Assembly: GCA_036768485.1 (NCBI GenBank)
Contig: JAVLUZ010000583.1
Span: 679,627 to 743,626, forward strand
Length of the DNA stretch: 64,000 bases
Source of the DNA: Mermis nigrescens
Lineage: Eukaryota > Nematoda > Enoplea > Mermithida > Mermithidae
Reading direction: 5' to 3'
Shown here in pieces: positions 45,276 to 57,600 of this stretch. Under the pieces are notes generated by a model. That model worked only from the letters and a program-made list of their open reading frames with translations, was not told the DNA's origin and did no database searches. Position 1 is the first letter of the stretch; every line of letters starts with the position of its first letter. The translations under genes and the position numbers were made by a program.

Positions 45276-47250
45276 CATAGACGTAGTCATAGGCGTAGCC
45301 AGAGGGGGAATAGGGGGCAAAGGCCCGCCCCCGAAATTTTTTCAGAAATATTGTTGATTTTTCTGTTGCAATAATGTTTTTCCAGAAAACTGAGTTCAAA
45401 AACGCAGAAAAGTCAAAATTTTCCGGCGCCTCGCGCCGAGTCATCATTAATTATTGTTATATAGATCTATTGAATTAAAAAGCTTGAATCAGCTAAAATA
45501 ATCCAGCACTTCACATCACTTTAGTAATTTAATGCACTATTTGTTCGTTGATTGAAACTTCGCATGCTTGTTGAGCATAATAATAGTGAAAGTACGAAAA
45601 TGATCAAGTACCAGTTTGTCTATTCTCTGCTTTGTTTGTCTGTTGTGTACCAGTTTGTCTATTCTTTGATTTCTTTGTCTTTTTATACAAGGACACATAA
45701 TTCTATTTTAAATGAAAGGAATGGCCAAATTATCTTATGTTTTTGCGCATTTCCTGTTTTCTGAACTGCATCTTGTTAATAAGAAGGCCACGAATAGGCC
45801 TGAAAACGGTAAGAACAAAACTTTCATTGATACATTTTTCTATTACTTATTGGCAGCGAGCGACCCGTTGCTGCGCTATGTAATTAGCAGAGGTCAAAAA
45901 ACGCATTTCAGCTCAGAAGTTTTGTGCAATGTAGAAGTTCATCAATTTTTAAGTGTTTTTGGGCTTGCTTGATTCAGAACCGAGATTTGGCCGATTTTGC
46001 GAAAATTTTAACGTTACTATTTAACATTGAAGTGCTTTTTTACGAAATTTTCCGGGACTCTACCCCGGACCCCGCTGGGAACGCTTGAGCGCACCATCCC
46101 AGACCCCCGCAACCGTAAAATCTCGTTGTACATGTGCAACGAGATTTCAGGAAGAACAAGCCAGGTAAAAGAGTTGAGAATTTCTAAAAATTGGAGCCGT
46201 TTCGCGCCGGTATTAATTTGTCTTTTTTGTATGATTTAAGCGGAGTAAATTGAGTTTAAAACGCAAAAACGTCAAAATTTTGGGGCGCATAGCGCCACCA
46301 GTTACTGTTCTTTCTTTTTGTAAAGCTCCAGTATTGCGTTTAAAAGCCTGAAGCACTCAAAATATCTTCAGACAGAGTTAGTAATTTGCAGTTTCCTTAT
46401 TAGAAGCTTGAACTGTCAAAATTGTTTTTTTACAAATTTGATAATTTCTGCTCTTTCAGACTATTAGTATTCACATAGCTACAAAATGTTAAGGGCGGTA
46501 AAAAATGACTAAATTTCTTGGAAATTTGCGCCACTTATAATTTCCGAAATGTTTGTCAATAGAAAGGCCGTAAATTCTTCATGAAAACAGTAGGAATTCC
46601 AAAAATTTTCGGCACTTCGAGCCGCTTTACACTTTTTGTATTTTTGATCGTCAGAAACCCATAAATTAGCTAGAATACATCAGTAGTTTTTTTGTATTTA
46701 GCAAAGATTTTTCCCGATGTACAAAGACTTTTCGGGACCGTCTTTGTACAGGTACAAAGATTTTCGGGAAGACAAAAATTGCAAAAAAGGTCTTAAATTC
46801 GTAATAATTTTCGGCGCTTCGCGCCGAAATGAGTAATTGTGTATTCTATATATCTTCATACTAACAGAAAATGCATTTCAAAAGAAAAAATGTCAAATTT
46901 TCTGGCGCTTCGCGCCGTTTTAAGACGATTATTAGTGATTTTTGCCCTTAGATACCCAAACATTAGCTAAAATATACTACCAAAAGTCGAACAGCTGTTT
47001 TTACCACCCTAAAATCGCTACCGTACCATATAATAGTACTCAAAAATTTGTGTCTACAAAATGTACAAAGAGGGGACCATCTTCGTACATGTACAAACGG
47101 GCTTTGTGCAAAAAACGCTGGGCTACACTAGTAAAGGTCGAAAAACTCAGTTTTACTATACATAACATTACTGGCATTCAATGCAAAAGTAGTCTTAGAA
47201 AATTTTTGTTTATGCCCCCCGAACCAAAATCCTGGTTTCACCTCTGTTCG
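45276..47250. mobile_element. Insertion B in copy 2 (about 1.97 kb), non-autonomous element with serial hairpins
   Basis: It follows the retained words TAGTTGTAATCAAG and ends before AGTTGGAAT, both contiguous in copy 1 but for about 18 bp. The left tip, CATAGGCGTAGCCAGAGGGG, resembles the reverse complement of the right tip (AGGTGAAACCAGGATTTTGG), so weak terminal inverted repeats are likely. Inside are at least six stem-loops of the form GGCGC-TTC-GCGCC or variants (45,424; 46,197; 46,283; 46,608; 46,813; 46,904). No transposase was recognised. Confidence 0.6.
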
Positions 47251-48212
47251 AAGTTGGAATTTTTCGTTCCGAATCGCTAGCAGAAAAGTCGAGCAAGTCG
47301 AAATAAATTATTAAAAATTCAAAATGAGTATAGCGCCTTACCAAGGATATATCAAAGCGCTATCCGTGTGCGAATAGTACGAACACAAAATGAAAAAAAA
47401 ACAAATTGGCTGCTTTATGTCCATAAAACATTATAAAATTAGAATATTTTAATATTCAAGTATGATTATGTTAAAAGAAGCTTTAAAAACGCCATATTAT
47501 ATGATTAATTTAATATATTTCCGTTTTCCAGCCTTCAATAAACATTAAATTCATTCATGCACTTGCAAGAATGTTAAAACAAAGCTCCATATTTGAAGGA
47601 ATAAGTAAGTGGAATATTTTATGCAGTATGATATGTTTTTTTAATATTTAAATCGTTTTGTAGCTTTAATGCGTTAGAGGCCTATTAAGTCCAATTTATG
47701 CATTCATCTTCACCCCTGATTATAAAAATACAGATTCCGCTTGAAATTCAGAAAATAAATTACGTATACGTTTATTCCTAACAAAAAAATTTGCAGAATA
47801 ATCAAGGCCATTTATTATTGCGAAGATAAACAACAACTTTCGGTATTGATGCCTTTTGAAAGATAAATGAAATGGTCCAGGAAAATATGTCATTTTCACA
47901 CGCTTTTCTGACTATATAGAGAAACTTTATTTGATTCTCACAAAGAAAAACGACGTAATATGAAACTGCTTGTCTAGAAATCAGCAGAAAACGAATGGTT
48001 TAAAAAGATAAAAACTTAAAGTCGCCTAAAATTTATCCGTAATGGGCAAACAAGGGAAGTCACTGATCCCATTGTTTTGTAGAATCAATCCAAAAAAGGA
48101 TTACATATAAAAAATGAATATTTACAGGAAATAGTATTCAGAAATCTATTCATTTTTCTGCAGAGAAAATGATAGTGGATAAGTCTTTTTCCATTCTTTT
48201 TGCGCACATGGA

Positions 48213-48388
48213 TGGGCAGCAACCGAATTCTGGAGGACTGACTTGATAAATCGCGAATAAACTCCCTGAAAATTCAATCCTGGGACCTACCGGATTAGGG
48301 ATTTTCGGATTCGATAAGGGGCTTCAAACCCTCCACATCCCCCACGAGAATGATGATCCTGGTTGGATGCGGTATATCGTTCGCCAAA
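48213..48388. repeat. Dispersed element family 4, copy 2
   Basis: GGGCAGCAACCGAATTCTGG opens it, with the same internal order as 21,903-22,075. Confidence 0.55.
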
Positions 48389-49605
48389 AATGAACAAAAA
48401 TAAATTAAAATTGCCATTTATTCAAATCACAAATACTTTCTCAGCGTTATTTAGAATAACTAGGCTTCTAAAATTCATGAGAGTACAAGTTCGATTACAG
48501 CTATTAATGTAATCTTCAGTCTTAAATAAAAATAGTATTATTACTTATAGTGAATGGTCTTATATTTTTATCACAGCGAAATCTAGCTCCAAATGCTCTG
48601 CTCTTAAAGTGCAGCGTAAAATCGTGAAAATTTAATTATTTGGAGTTCATTCCTAACACTTCTGTGTAACCGTTTGCTTTTCATGAATAACCTTAAAAAG
48701 GTTTAAAATTATATGTTTGCAATAGCTGTGAGAGACCTAAATTACGCTAATTCTAGCAGTGTATCAAAAAATCACAATTGCACATCCATACGCTTTCAAA
48801 AAGCTTGCGACCTTTAATATTATTTTTTGCAGACTACTACCGTTGACCCTTCGCACATATTGTACGTTATTCGAATGTTTCTCGAGCTATAAAAGCTACA
48901 AAGGAGTGAGGCACTTAATGTGCTATCTTAGTAAAATACAGTTCTCTACTTGCCATTTTTATACCAGAAAAGATCATATATGAGAATTCCTCTCACCATT
49001 TTACCCGCGCATATAATCACAGAGATCACTCTAAATCTTGCATTCATTGAAAAGGTATAATATCATCTTAATCCATTCGAGACTGTATTGCATTCGGTCC
49101 CGCGAAGTATTCGATTCTTAATCGTTGACTTAATGTCGATTTAATTAATACTTTGTCAAGTAAGGAATTTTTATCCAAATGACGAGAAAAGGCAATAAAT
49201 CTGCCGTGATTACTTCGAGATCTGGGCAAAAAAAGAACATGTTTTCTGAAAAATTAGAAAAATTGAAGCCGAAAAATGCTAAAATTAGGACTTTTAGATA
49301 AAGTGCTTTAGATTGACCACACACGCTGAAAAAAAGATCATTCTAATGTCATTTTAATTTTAGCACCAATGTTTTTTATGCCATTTTAGCTGAATAAAAA
49401 TCCTCTAGTACCCCTAGAGCTATCATGGTAGCCAGAGCACATCGGTCGCTTGGCTATTTGAAGGGGCATTTAGGCGTTTTTCAGCTCCTTCGATGCCTTT
49501 TGAGCATTTCTAGCAAATATTCGACTTTGTTTTATCAAAAAGCGTCGTTCGAATGCTATTTTACTAGAAAAAATCCATTCGCAATAACAGGCGAAGGACA
49601 AAAGA

Positions 49606-50004
49606 TCAGGCGCAATCGGGATAATTCGGGTGATTCAGAATATAATTCAGCTTATCACCCACTGCACCGCATGCGTCGGCGCACGTGGAAATCACCTGAG
49701 TAGCAACGTTGCACGTGTTTTTGCCCGCCTCGAGTTTCACGTAGCCCTTGTCGCCCCAATCGGCTCCCCAACTATTGCGAATGGTGTAAGTGGGGATGCA
49801 AGTGCTGTAATCATAGCCGGTGATAACGACGGCGTGGTTGGTCTCCTGGTCGCACTGATACGGTCTAATGACGCCCGATCCGTTGTACAGTTGCCAAGCC
49901 TCGCTGGTGCCCACCAAAGCTATGATGGGCCCCCATTGCAACAAACGGGCTATGACCTCCTTTTCCTTTTGCCCGCTAACGTCGAAGGTGTTGGCGAATG
50001 TAAG
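49606..50004 (-). CDS. B2 exon 4: catalytic-His/Asn half
   Basis: LTFANTFDVSGQKEKEVIAR, then ETNHAVVITGYDYSTC and IRNSWGADWGDKGYVKLEAG, ending PNYPDCA. The exon begins at the acceptor GAAATTTCAG (not GAAATTTAC), 60 bases before the first internal Met that a simple ORF call might use. Confidence 0.9.
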   Translation of the reverse strand, partial: LTFANTFDVSGQKEKEVIARLLQWGPIIALVGTSEAWQLYNGSGVIRPYQCDQETNHAVVITGYDYSTCIPTYTIRNSWGADWGDKGYVKLEAGKNTCNVATQVISTCADACGAVGDKLNYILNHPNYPDCA

Positions 50005-53000
50005 CTGAAATTTGGGAGTGGGGAATGGGAATACAGAATATACACAATCACGGCCGTGTATAAGGAAAAGCGGGGGTTGCCGCGCCTCCCTCCACCTTTG
50101 GCTGGAAAAAGCTTCGAAAGGTAAGATAATGCACGGAAAGATGGAAAATTTGCGTTTCTTTGTCCAGAATTTTTTCTCATACGCGGCACACGAACGACGC
50201 CTTTTAAGGCCTATTAAAATAAAGAAATTTCTTAATTAATCTTAATAAATAGAGCGTGTAGAAGATCGTCGAAAAATGCGGTTTCTCCAAGCAATCTTAA
50301 ATAAGTTTCTCATATATAAACCAATTTACGTTGGGTCCGCCCCGCCCGCCCTGAGCGAATCCGGGATAAAAGTCTTTACGCACAAAATATGTAGAATACA
50401 GAATATACAAAATCTAATGTATAAAATGTAGAATCCAAAAGACCCCTTTCCTAAAGGGATGAACCGACTGAATTTCTGCTGCTTTTTGTAATTTGGCATG
50501 ACCAGACTCTTCTTATTAAGTTGCTGCAGCAAATCGATTCTTACCCTAGATGGACTGCTCGGCCAATCTGCAAGGGCAGTGTTCGTTTGAAAGGTCAATC
50601 AAAGAGCATTTTTGAGATACAATAGACCGCAAAATTGGTAAAAACTATATGATACTCGTAGTGTATATACTGCTCACAATTTTTAGTTTGTGGTCAATTT
50701 CTAGCAATTTTTCGTGGAACTTTATTTTTTGACCATTTTTAACTGTTATGTTGACTTGTTTTTCCCAGACAATTTTGGTCTTTTGTCCTTTTGAAGGTCT
50801 GAATCCTATAGGTCTACTAGACATTCAAATCTCCAATGTGCATTTCTGGTCCCTATAAGTTCGAGTTTCAGACAGGCTTAAATCTGAAACCAAACGCCGA
50901 GTATAACACAAATACAAAATTCCTGGCCACATACGCGATCTCCAAACACTCAGAGTCAGGTTTAAGCCTGGCTTGAGCCTGAACAAATTGAAACCGAATC
51001 TGGTTGAGTTTATATACTCAATTATAAGCTTTGAATTTTTCTCCGAAAAGATAAATGAAAAGACATTAAGCGGCGCTTCGAGAATTTTTAGCCGGTTTTG
51101 GAAATCAGGAGCCCAAAGCTTAAACTTAAATATATTTTAAATTAAATACAATGAAAATGCGAACGATAAGCTTTGTTCTTTCGAAATTTGAAGTTTTTAA
51201 ATACGACGAAATAATCGCTTGTATTGATTTGCTCAGTCATCGTTGTCTTTTCTAAAGGTACAAAATGCAAGAAGAAAGTAATTTAAAGATATAAACATGA
51301 AAAAGTATGAATTAAAAGAAAATGAAATGTAAAAAAATGCTAGAATATATTTTTAGAGGTAGGAAGTGATATATGAGTATGTACATAGCTTCATTTTATT
51401 TCAACTTTCGTACTGATATTGGTCGAGGTTGGCAGCCGTAGTCACTCCTGCAAGTCTCATTTAGCGCCACATACGGATAACAATTTTCGGCGGGAATTCC
51501 GCATGTGGTCGCTCCTTGTTGCTGACAATTCACAAAGTTGCCCAAAATATAATTGGGCCAACCGCCCTCGCACTGATAAGCATCCGGTTCACTGAAACAG
51601 TCGACGACATACTGAGCTGACAAAGGTTCCGGCGGCGTCTGCACATCCCAATATCTGTCTTCAACGTTTCTCTGAGCTAATAATAAATCGGTCGTTGCAA
51701 ATGCGTAACAAGCGCCGCAATCTTCTTGATCCCTTATCGGTGGAAACACATTTTTCGACGTCCATTGCAAGCTGTTGCACGTCTCTGATCAACAGTCGTT
51801 ATTTAAAAATTAATAATTATACCCATGCAATACAGCATGGGAAAACTGGAGAGGGGTCAGGCCGAAAAAAATTTCAAAAAGTGCTTTTTTGGACTAAATA
51901 ACGATAGGTACACGTCGAAAACACTTTTTTTGACATTTCAGACAATTCTCGATCTTTATAGAAGATAAAAACATAGAAAATTGAGAATAAATTTCAAAAT
52001 ATTCGAGTAAATTGAACAAAATATAGTCAAAAATGTGTATATGGCGCGAAGCGCCGAAAATTTGAGACTTTCGACCCAAAGATAACCTAAAAACGTGTAA
52101 AAAGGCACACTTTTTACAATTTTTACAAAAAAATCGGAAATTCTTGGGGGGTCGCAGCAATTTTTTGATGGTCAGAACCCACTCTGGGGAGGTCAAAACC
52201 CCTCCCCCCGACCACCCCAAGTACACGTACGATTGTACTAAAAAATGTCTCTTGGAGCAAACGTTGTTGATAAAGCGATCGTATTTGGAAAGGTAGTTTT
52301 TTACACAATATATAAACGAAAGAGATTTGGGAAGTTTTGAGCCCATTGATTTTTTGAAACCTCGCAAACACCCATAATTAAATTTTTTAGAATTTGTTTT
52401 GTTCGTTTGCAATCTTTATGTTCCGATGGAAAGAGTTCTCTTATTAATATTTTGTAGTTTGTACTAATTGACGCAATGCAAGCAAAGGACATAAAAGGAG
52501 GAAAATCAAAAGTTTTCGGCAAAGCTACTTGCAATTGACAAAAATATTATAAAACCCTCTACTTGACCCTCACCTTAAACCAATCTGACTCACCAGACCA
52601 GCCATGCTGTAAATTTTTGCTCGTGATGTTTGTTAGATCAAAATCAATTGTATATAGTTTCAATATTTACTACAAGATTACTCTAGCGAATTTCTGCACT
52701 TTTGCAATCAATCCAATTTTTTTACACAGAGCAAAGGGAAATTTAAAATGAGGCCAGCAGACGGGCAGAAACCAAATTTTAAGGGTCTGGTTTGGCAAAA
52801 GCGCAAAAAATCAAAAATTCAATTCTTGATGACAGTTAGATTCTGCAGGGGTTTTTCGTATTTTGGATAGTGTAAACCACACAACCAACTTCTAGTCCAT
52901 AATGTGAGATAGTAGGCAGGAAATTTTACTTTTAAATTGAATCGAAGCTTATACTCGAGTATTGCCAAATTAAACTTTTTCACTACTGTTAACACTAAAA

Positions 53001-54695
53001 GAATATTGAACGCATATGCACTGATGACCATGCTTAGTAATTAAGAAATGCGCTTTTTGTTATTGAAGCGATACGTAAGCATCATATAGACAATTCATGA
53101 TTTTAATAAAAGAAAAATAAATAAAAATATTAAAAAAATAATTTTATTAGTAAATAATACAAAATCTCACTATTGGCTGCAGTACCAGTAGGAGCAGGAG
53201 GCCCTATAGGAGGAGCAGGAGGCCCCATAGGGGGAGCAGGAGGCCCCATGGGAGGAGCAGGAGGCCCCATAGGAGGAGCAGGAGGCCCCATAGGACGAGC
53301 AGGAGGCCCCATAGGAGGAGCAGGAGGCCCCATAGGAGGAGCAGGAGGCCCCATAGGAGGTGCCAGGGGCTCCATAAAGAAGCCAGACGGCTTCAATATT
53401 TCGGACCAAGCGAAAACAGCAGGCTCGGCGGGCTCGTGTTGTTTGGCGTTTTTGCTTTTAGGAGCGACCAAACCGAGGTGTAATTTTTTGAAAACGTCGA
53501 ACGTTTTGTCGGCGAATTTTGTGACACCAAACGATGCGTCGTAGGGCGAAATTCGCTTTTGAGACAATAAACCGATTTTTTGTTTATTGTGGGCAAACAC
53601 CTTCAGAATATCGGTTTCGTCCACGTTCTTCGGATATTTTTTTCCGAACTTTCGCTTGAATTCAGCGAAATCCGCCGTTACGTTTGTTAATAGATTATCC
53701 GGTTGGATAGGCGGGAGTATCGGAGCGACCGAAAGCGCAGGAGGATATTGCAGTCGAAGTCCTGATACAACTGAAAGGATAATAGTTAGAAGTAAGCTTG
53801 AGCATCAGTTTCTGAGAGCTTAGACCTTCCCTGGAGTCTAAAGTATCCTCCCCTCGAATTCAGCAGAATACGGTAGACCCATAGAATTAAATTTTTGCAG
53901 CTTTTGTCAATTTCGCCCCATCCAGACCCCCAAGAATTCGGTTGCTAGCCATATATGTCTGCTTAAAAATTAGAAATTAGATAGAAGGGAAAGGAGTCAT
54001 CGAAAAGTGAAACAGTATGGCAAGAAATAATTTGGAAAAATACTGAATAAAAAAATACATAGTACACAAAACACGTTGATCGGTGTTAAGGCTAATTTCA
54101 AGTTAATTGCAAATTCCTGCAATTTTTAATTTTTTTCCAGCGTTGCTTCATTCGCCGTGTGAAATTTCTGCTTCCATCCTAGCGTTTATATTTCGCATCC
54201 GTTGCGCTCACAGGCGCACGAATGCTTCGTTGTGTCTACAACAACACCTGCTTCAAGTAATCTGTACAATTAAGTCAATCACTTTGGGCTAATTCTGGCG
54301 AACCAATCTGTTGTTCAATTTATTACTATCAGAAAATTAATTTTGAATTATTCAAATCATAATTAAATTAAATTAAATTACTTTCAAAAAATAAAAAACG
54401 CATAAAAAAGTCTTAAAATAGAACAAAAATATTTAGTCTGATGAAAAGACAAAAATTCAAGCTTACACATTCTGTCGGCTGCTATCGCATCCCTTTCGCA
54501 TGGCTCCATCGGAAGACCAGAACTGTTTTGATTAGCGCTCGTGCCATTAAACATGGAAACATTGGACGAACGAGCAAAGTGCCTTTCCACAAGATTATAA
54601 GAATTTAAAGGCCTCGTAGCTAGCAGACCTTCAATACCGGGACACTTTGACATCCATATGCCAGCGATAACGATTAGAATATCGAACATTGCCAT
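49606..54695 (-). CDS. Papain-family cysteine protease B2 with longer proline-rich linker, complete, 4 exons
   Basis: Exons (- strand): 54695-54467, 53770-53171, 51784-51414, 50004-49606. Phases are 1, 1, 0, giving 532 residues. The layout is as in B1. The signal peptide is followed by a longer Asn/Ser-rich segment in place of the acidic run, then the I29-type propeptide, eight seven-residue APPMGPP-type repeats and the catalytic domain. Cys302, His457 and Asn477 are kept. Changes from B1 include RDQEDCGACYAFA for RDQKTCGACYAFA next to the active site, and CEGGW for CAGGW. The poly(A) hexamer after the stop is altered (AGTAAA). Repeats of families 2 and 5 occupy introns 2 and 3. I see no break, so it is probably functional. 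Confidence 0.87.
50069..50361. repeat. Dispersed element family 5 in B2 intron 3
   Basis: It runs from GGGGGTTGCCGCGCCTCCCT to GCCCGCCCTGAGCGAATCCG and is the partner of 23,838-24,133. Confidence 0.58.
51414..51784 (-). CDS. B2 exon 3: catalytic-Cys half
   Basis: NSLQWTSKNVFPPIRDQEDC then GACYAFATTDLLLAQRN. It is the same length and splice sites as B1 exon 3. Confidence 0.92.
51828..52215. repeat. Dispersed element family 2 in B2 intron 2
   Basis: ACAGCATGGGAAAACTGGAG is followed by GATAGGTACACGTCGAAAAC, the perfect hairpin GGCGCGAAGCGCC at 52,043-52,055 and a G/C-rich right end. Copy 1 holds two elements here, so the two introns differ by an insertion or deletion. Confidence 0.6.
53171..53770 (-). 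CDS. B2 exon 2: I29-type propeptide and proline-rich linker
   Basis: The acceptor is CCTTTCAG. Encoded are FAEFKRKFGKKYPKNVDETD and DASFGVTKFADKTFDVFKKL, then the repeat linker. The donor is GTGAGA. The frame is open over all 199 whole codons. Confidence 0.87.
53191..53365 (-). repeat. In-frame 21-bp repeat encoding APPMGPP variants, eight units
   Basis: There are two more units than in B1. One unit is ARPMGPP and one APPIGPP, so this array also shows amino-acid drift. The opposite strand is open too (Gly-rich), which is only a mirror of the repeat. Confidence 0.9.
54467..54695 (-). CDS. B2 exon 1: signal peptide, rewritten middle, CERDAI end
   Basis: MAMFDILIVIAGIWMSKCPG is followed by about 45 residues unlike B1, with several Asn-X-Ser/Thr sites, then PCERDAIAADRM. 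The donor GTAAGC leaves one base of the split codon. Confidence 0.68.
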
Positions 54696-57600
54696 TTTGT
54701 AGCTTCAAAACGATAAATTTAGTTCAGTGAGGTTATCCACGCACCTAGCTGGCCCTCCTATCTTGCGTGAGACCAACGCCAATTTTGGGGGGTCTAAGCC
54801 AAAAATAGAACAAAATAAGGTGTAAAAAGTCCTATTTTTCCGTTTTTTCCTGAATTTTGGGGGTCCGGTTCCCCCCATTTCCCCCACAGCTACGTGCCTG
54901 AGGTTATCAACAAAAAAAATTTGTGCTCAGCACGACCATCGGCAAATATACGGAAACCTGTCAAAAGGGAAAAACGAAAAATAATAAAAATTTAATTTAC
55001 GAACAATATTCTGTTTTTGCTTGACTTTTGCTGCGATCCATCCCAAAAAAGTAAGACAATAACTTATGCGTTTATATCATAGAACAAAGTGTCTCAAAGG
55101 ATCATTTGTAGAAGATTTAAGGGAGTTCTGGCTTCGTTACCCTCCAAACAGTCGAATTTCGATGAGAAAATATAGTGAACGCTGTTTCAAAATAGATGAA
55201 AATTGAAAATCTCTATGAAGTTCTGTGATTCGGCAAAGATAAAGATAAAAAATCTACATGTTCTCTTTGATCTCATCACCGACCTGCCACACTTAACAAC
55301 AATGGCCATTTTGAGTGAATTCTAAGTTTTTAGCAGTAGTGTCTTAATTTGGCCCTAACCTTGAAAAAAGAAGATTTGAAAATTGAATTGATAGCAGTAA
55401 AAAAACTTAATTCGCGATATTCAAGCGCGATTTCTGGTATTCCCATCCGTCTTATTTTTAGGTCTACCTCATTTTCATTGCCAAATTTTAGATTTATGCT
55501 ATGGTCAAAGGTCAGACACGCAAAAGGGGACTGGCGTCTACATAGATTAAGCGTAACCGAAAGTTGAAAGAAATTTGCGGAAAAAGTACATTAGAATCAA
55601 AATCAAATCAAAATAGATGAGAAAAGTAAAATAATTCTTTTCGAAAAAATCTGAAATAGTACTGGCTTTTTACAGAAATACTCGAACGTCCACTGCAAAC
55701 CATGAACCACGGTATGTACTATTGTAATTTTTAGTCGGTTTAGTAATTTAATCGTTTTTGAGATTATTTTAGCCCTAAACACAAGCTTTAGCATTTTATC
55801 TCCGTCTGACAGCCCCGGTGAGTCATGTTCACGCGTAGGCATGGGAGGTTCGAGGACGTTTACGCCTGCCCATCCCGAGAATACGACAGACCCCCGATAT
55901 CGATTAGCCCCAGGATTATAATTTTTGGCATGGTTTTTGCGATTTTTGGGCTTTAGCCCCATTCAGATCCTCCAGAAGTTGGTCACTGCCCATGTGCGTT
56001 CACAAGGAGCACGTGACCAAAATTTTAAGAATCGTGAATATCTGGTTTAGGATTCCTGAATACCACAACAAATAATTTAAATTAATTTATGGCAAATAAA
56101 CAATACTGTGTGCAGTTACACCGAAATAGCATTCGATAGAACAAATGAAGCATCACCTGAAGATCGCGAATAAATTAAGGAGCCTTATATATTAGTAAAC
56201 CATAAATATTAGCATTAGTGATTATGCACGAAAAAATTTAAATTTTATAAGTAATTCATTTATTTTTTCATACTCAGTCGACACGAATTTTTAATCATTT
56301 TATATTAACTTGAACAAGGTGAATAAAGTCTACCATAAATATTAATGCAAGTAAGTCGAACGGATGAGAAAAAAATGTAATTTTATACCAGTTTATCTCT
56401 TTTTAATGCTTCGATCGACATGAATTGTTAAACATAAATATTAATATTAAATCGAACAAAATCAATAGTCGTGTACCTTAGGTCCTAAAGTTTTCATGGT
56501 TGTCGATTTTGCTTGTTACAGTCAATTTTAGTTCTGAGCATGATCAAGAATATGGAATTTTTGAAATTACTTTTTAAAATTAAGAAATTATTTTTCAAAA
56601 TTTAAAAAAGCTAAAGTAAAAAGCATAAGCGCGTCTTAAACCAAAAAAGACCAAGAGTCGAAGAATAAAGTTTTTAACACTCTTTAAACCCCACACAAAT
56701 TTACAATCTCAAAAATTCATCCACCAGCACTAGTCGAATATTACCGCTGATTTAAAGCTCTGGTTAGCCAGATGGACTATTTTGTCGAAAACTTCTGCAG
56801 CTACATATTATGTTTTTAATTATATAATGACATATGTTTATACTTAATCTTTGTGTATCTTACGCTCAGAAAAAGTTCACGATGACCGGATCACTCGTTC
56901 GTGGGTGTGGGGGGGAATTCGGCGGACCCCTAAAAACAGATAGACTCTCCGAAATTCAATTTTCGGCAAGTTTTTTTTCAGATTTTTTACTCTTGCTCTA
57001 TCCAGACCCCCAGAATTCGGTCGCTGCCCTTTTGACTACAGATGCACAACACGATGACCTGTCTGGGGGAGTCAGCCAGCGAGCTTTTTGGGTCGCGAAA
57101 ACAATATATATCCTAAGATAGATTAAAAGCTATATTATTCACATTTTACGATCCGTCAAGCAGTTTTGCGAAAATTTTTGATTTTCATCTATTGATAGCT
57201 TTTGTTTGTTCTTTTCTCAAAAAACTTTTTCATACCTTCGCTCCATGTGCATGTCTTGCTCGGTCTGATTTTATGGACAACACTATTTCTGAAGACTTTT
57301 TCTCACGCAAAATGCATGTACCTGAAATCTCTAAAACTTCAAAAATTATAAAAGACTCTGTGACATTAAAGTTTCTTTTTTCAGGGATACATGCAATTGT
57401 GTTTTGTTACATCATTCTCTAACGTGCATTCTTCAGAAATGAAAAAAATCACCTATAAATGTTCTTCTGATTACTTTACAGTACGCATTATTTGCGGTTT
57501 AATTGCTTAATTTCACACTATCTACTTCACTAGTTTAGGTTACCAATATTTTTCTTGATAGTAAAATCAGCAAAAATTATCTTTCCCTCTTTTTTACCAT

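Noticed and set aside
49630..50124. 164-codon + strand frame over B2 exon 4
   Set aside because: It is antisense to a conserved catalytic exon and runs on into a repeat element.
53173..53544. + strand glycine-rich frame (GGAGGPIGG repeats) over B2 exon 2
   Set aside because: It is the antisense mirror of the proline-rich repeat and the propeptide, with no start context or splice signals of its own.
55603..55962. 119-codon - strand frame
   Set aside because: It spans short dispersed-element ends (GGGTCT-type and CCCCGGTGAG words) and shows no domain.
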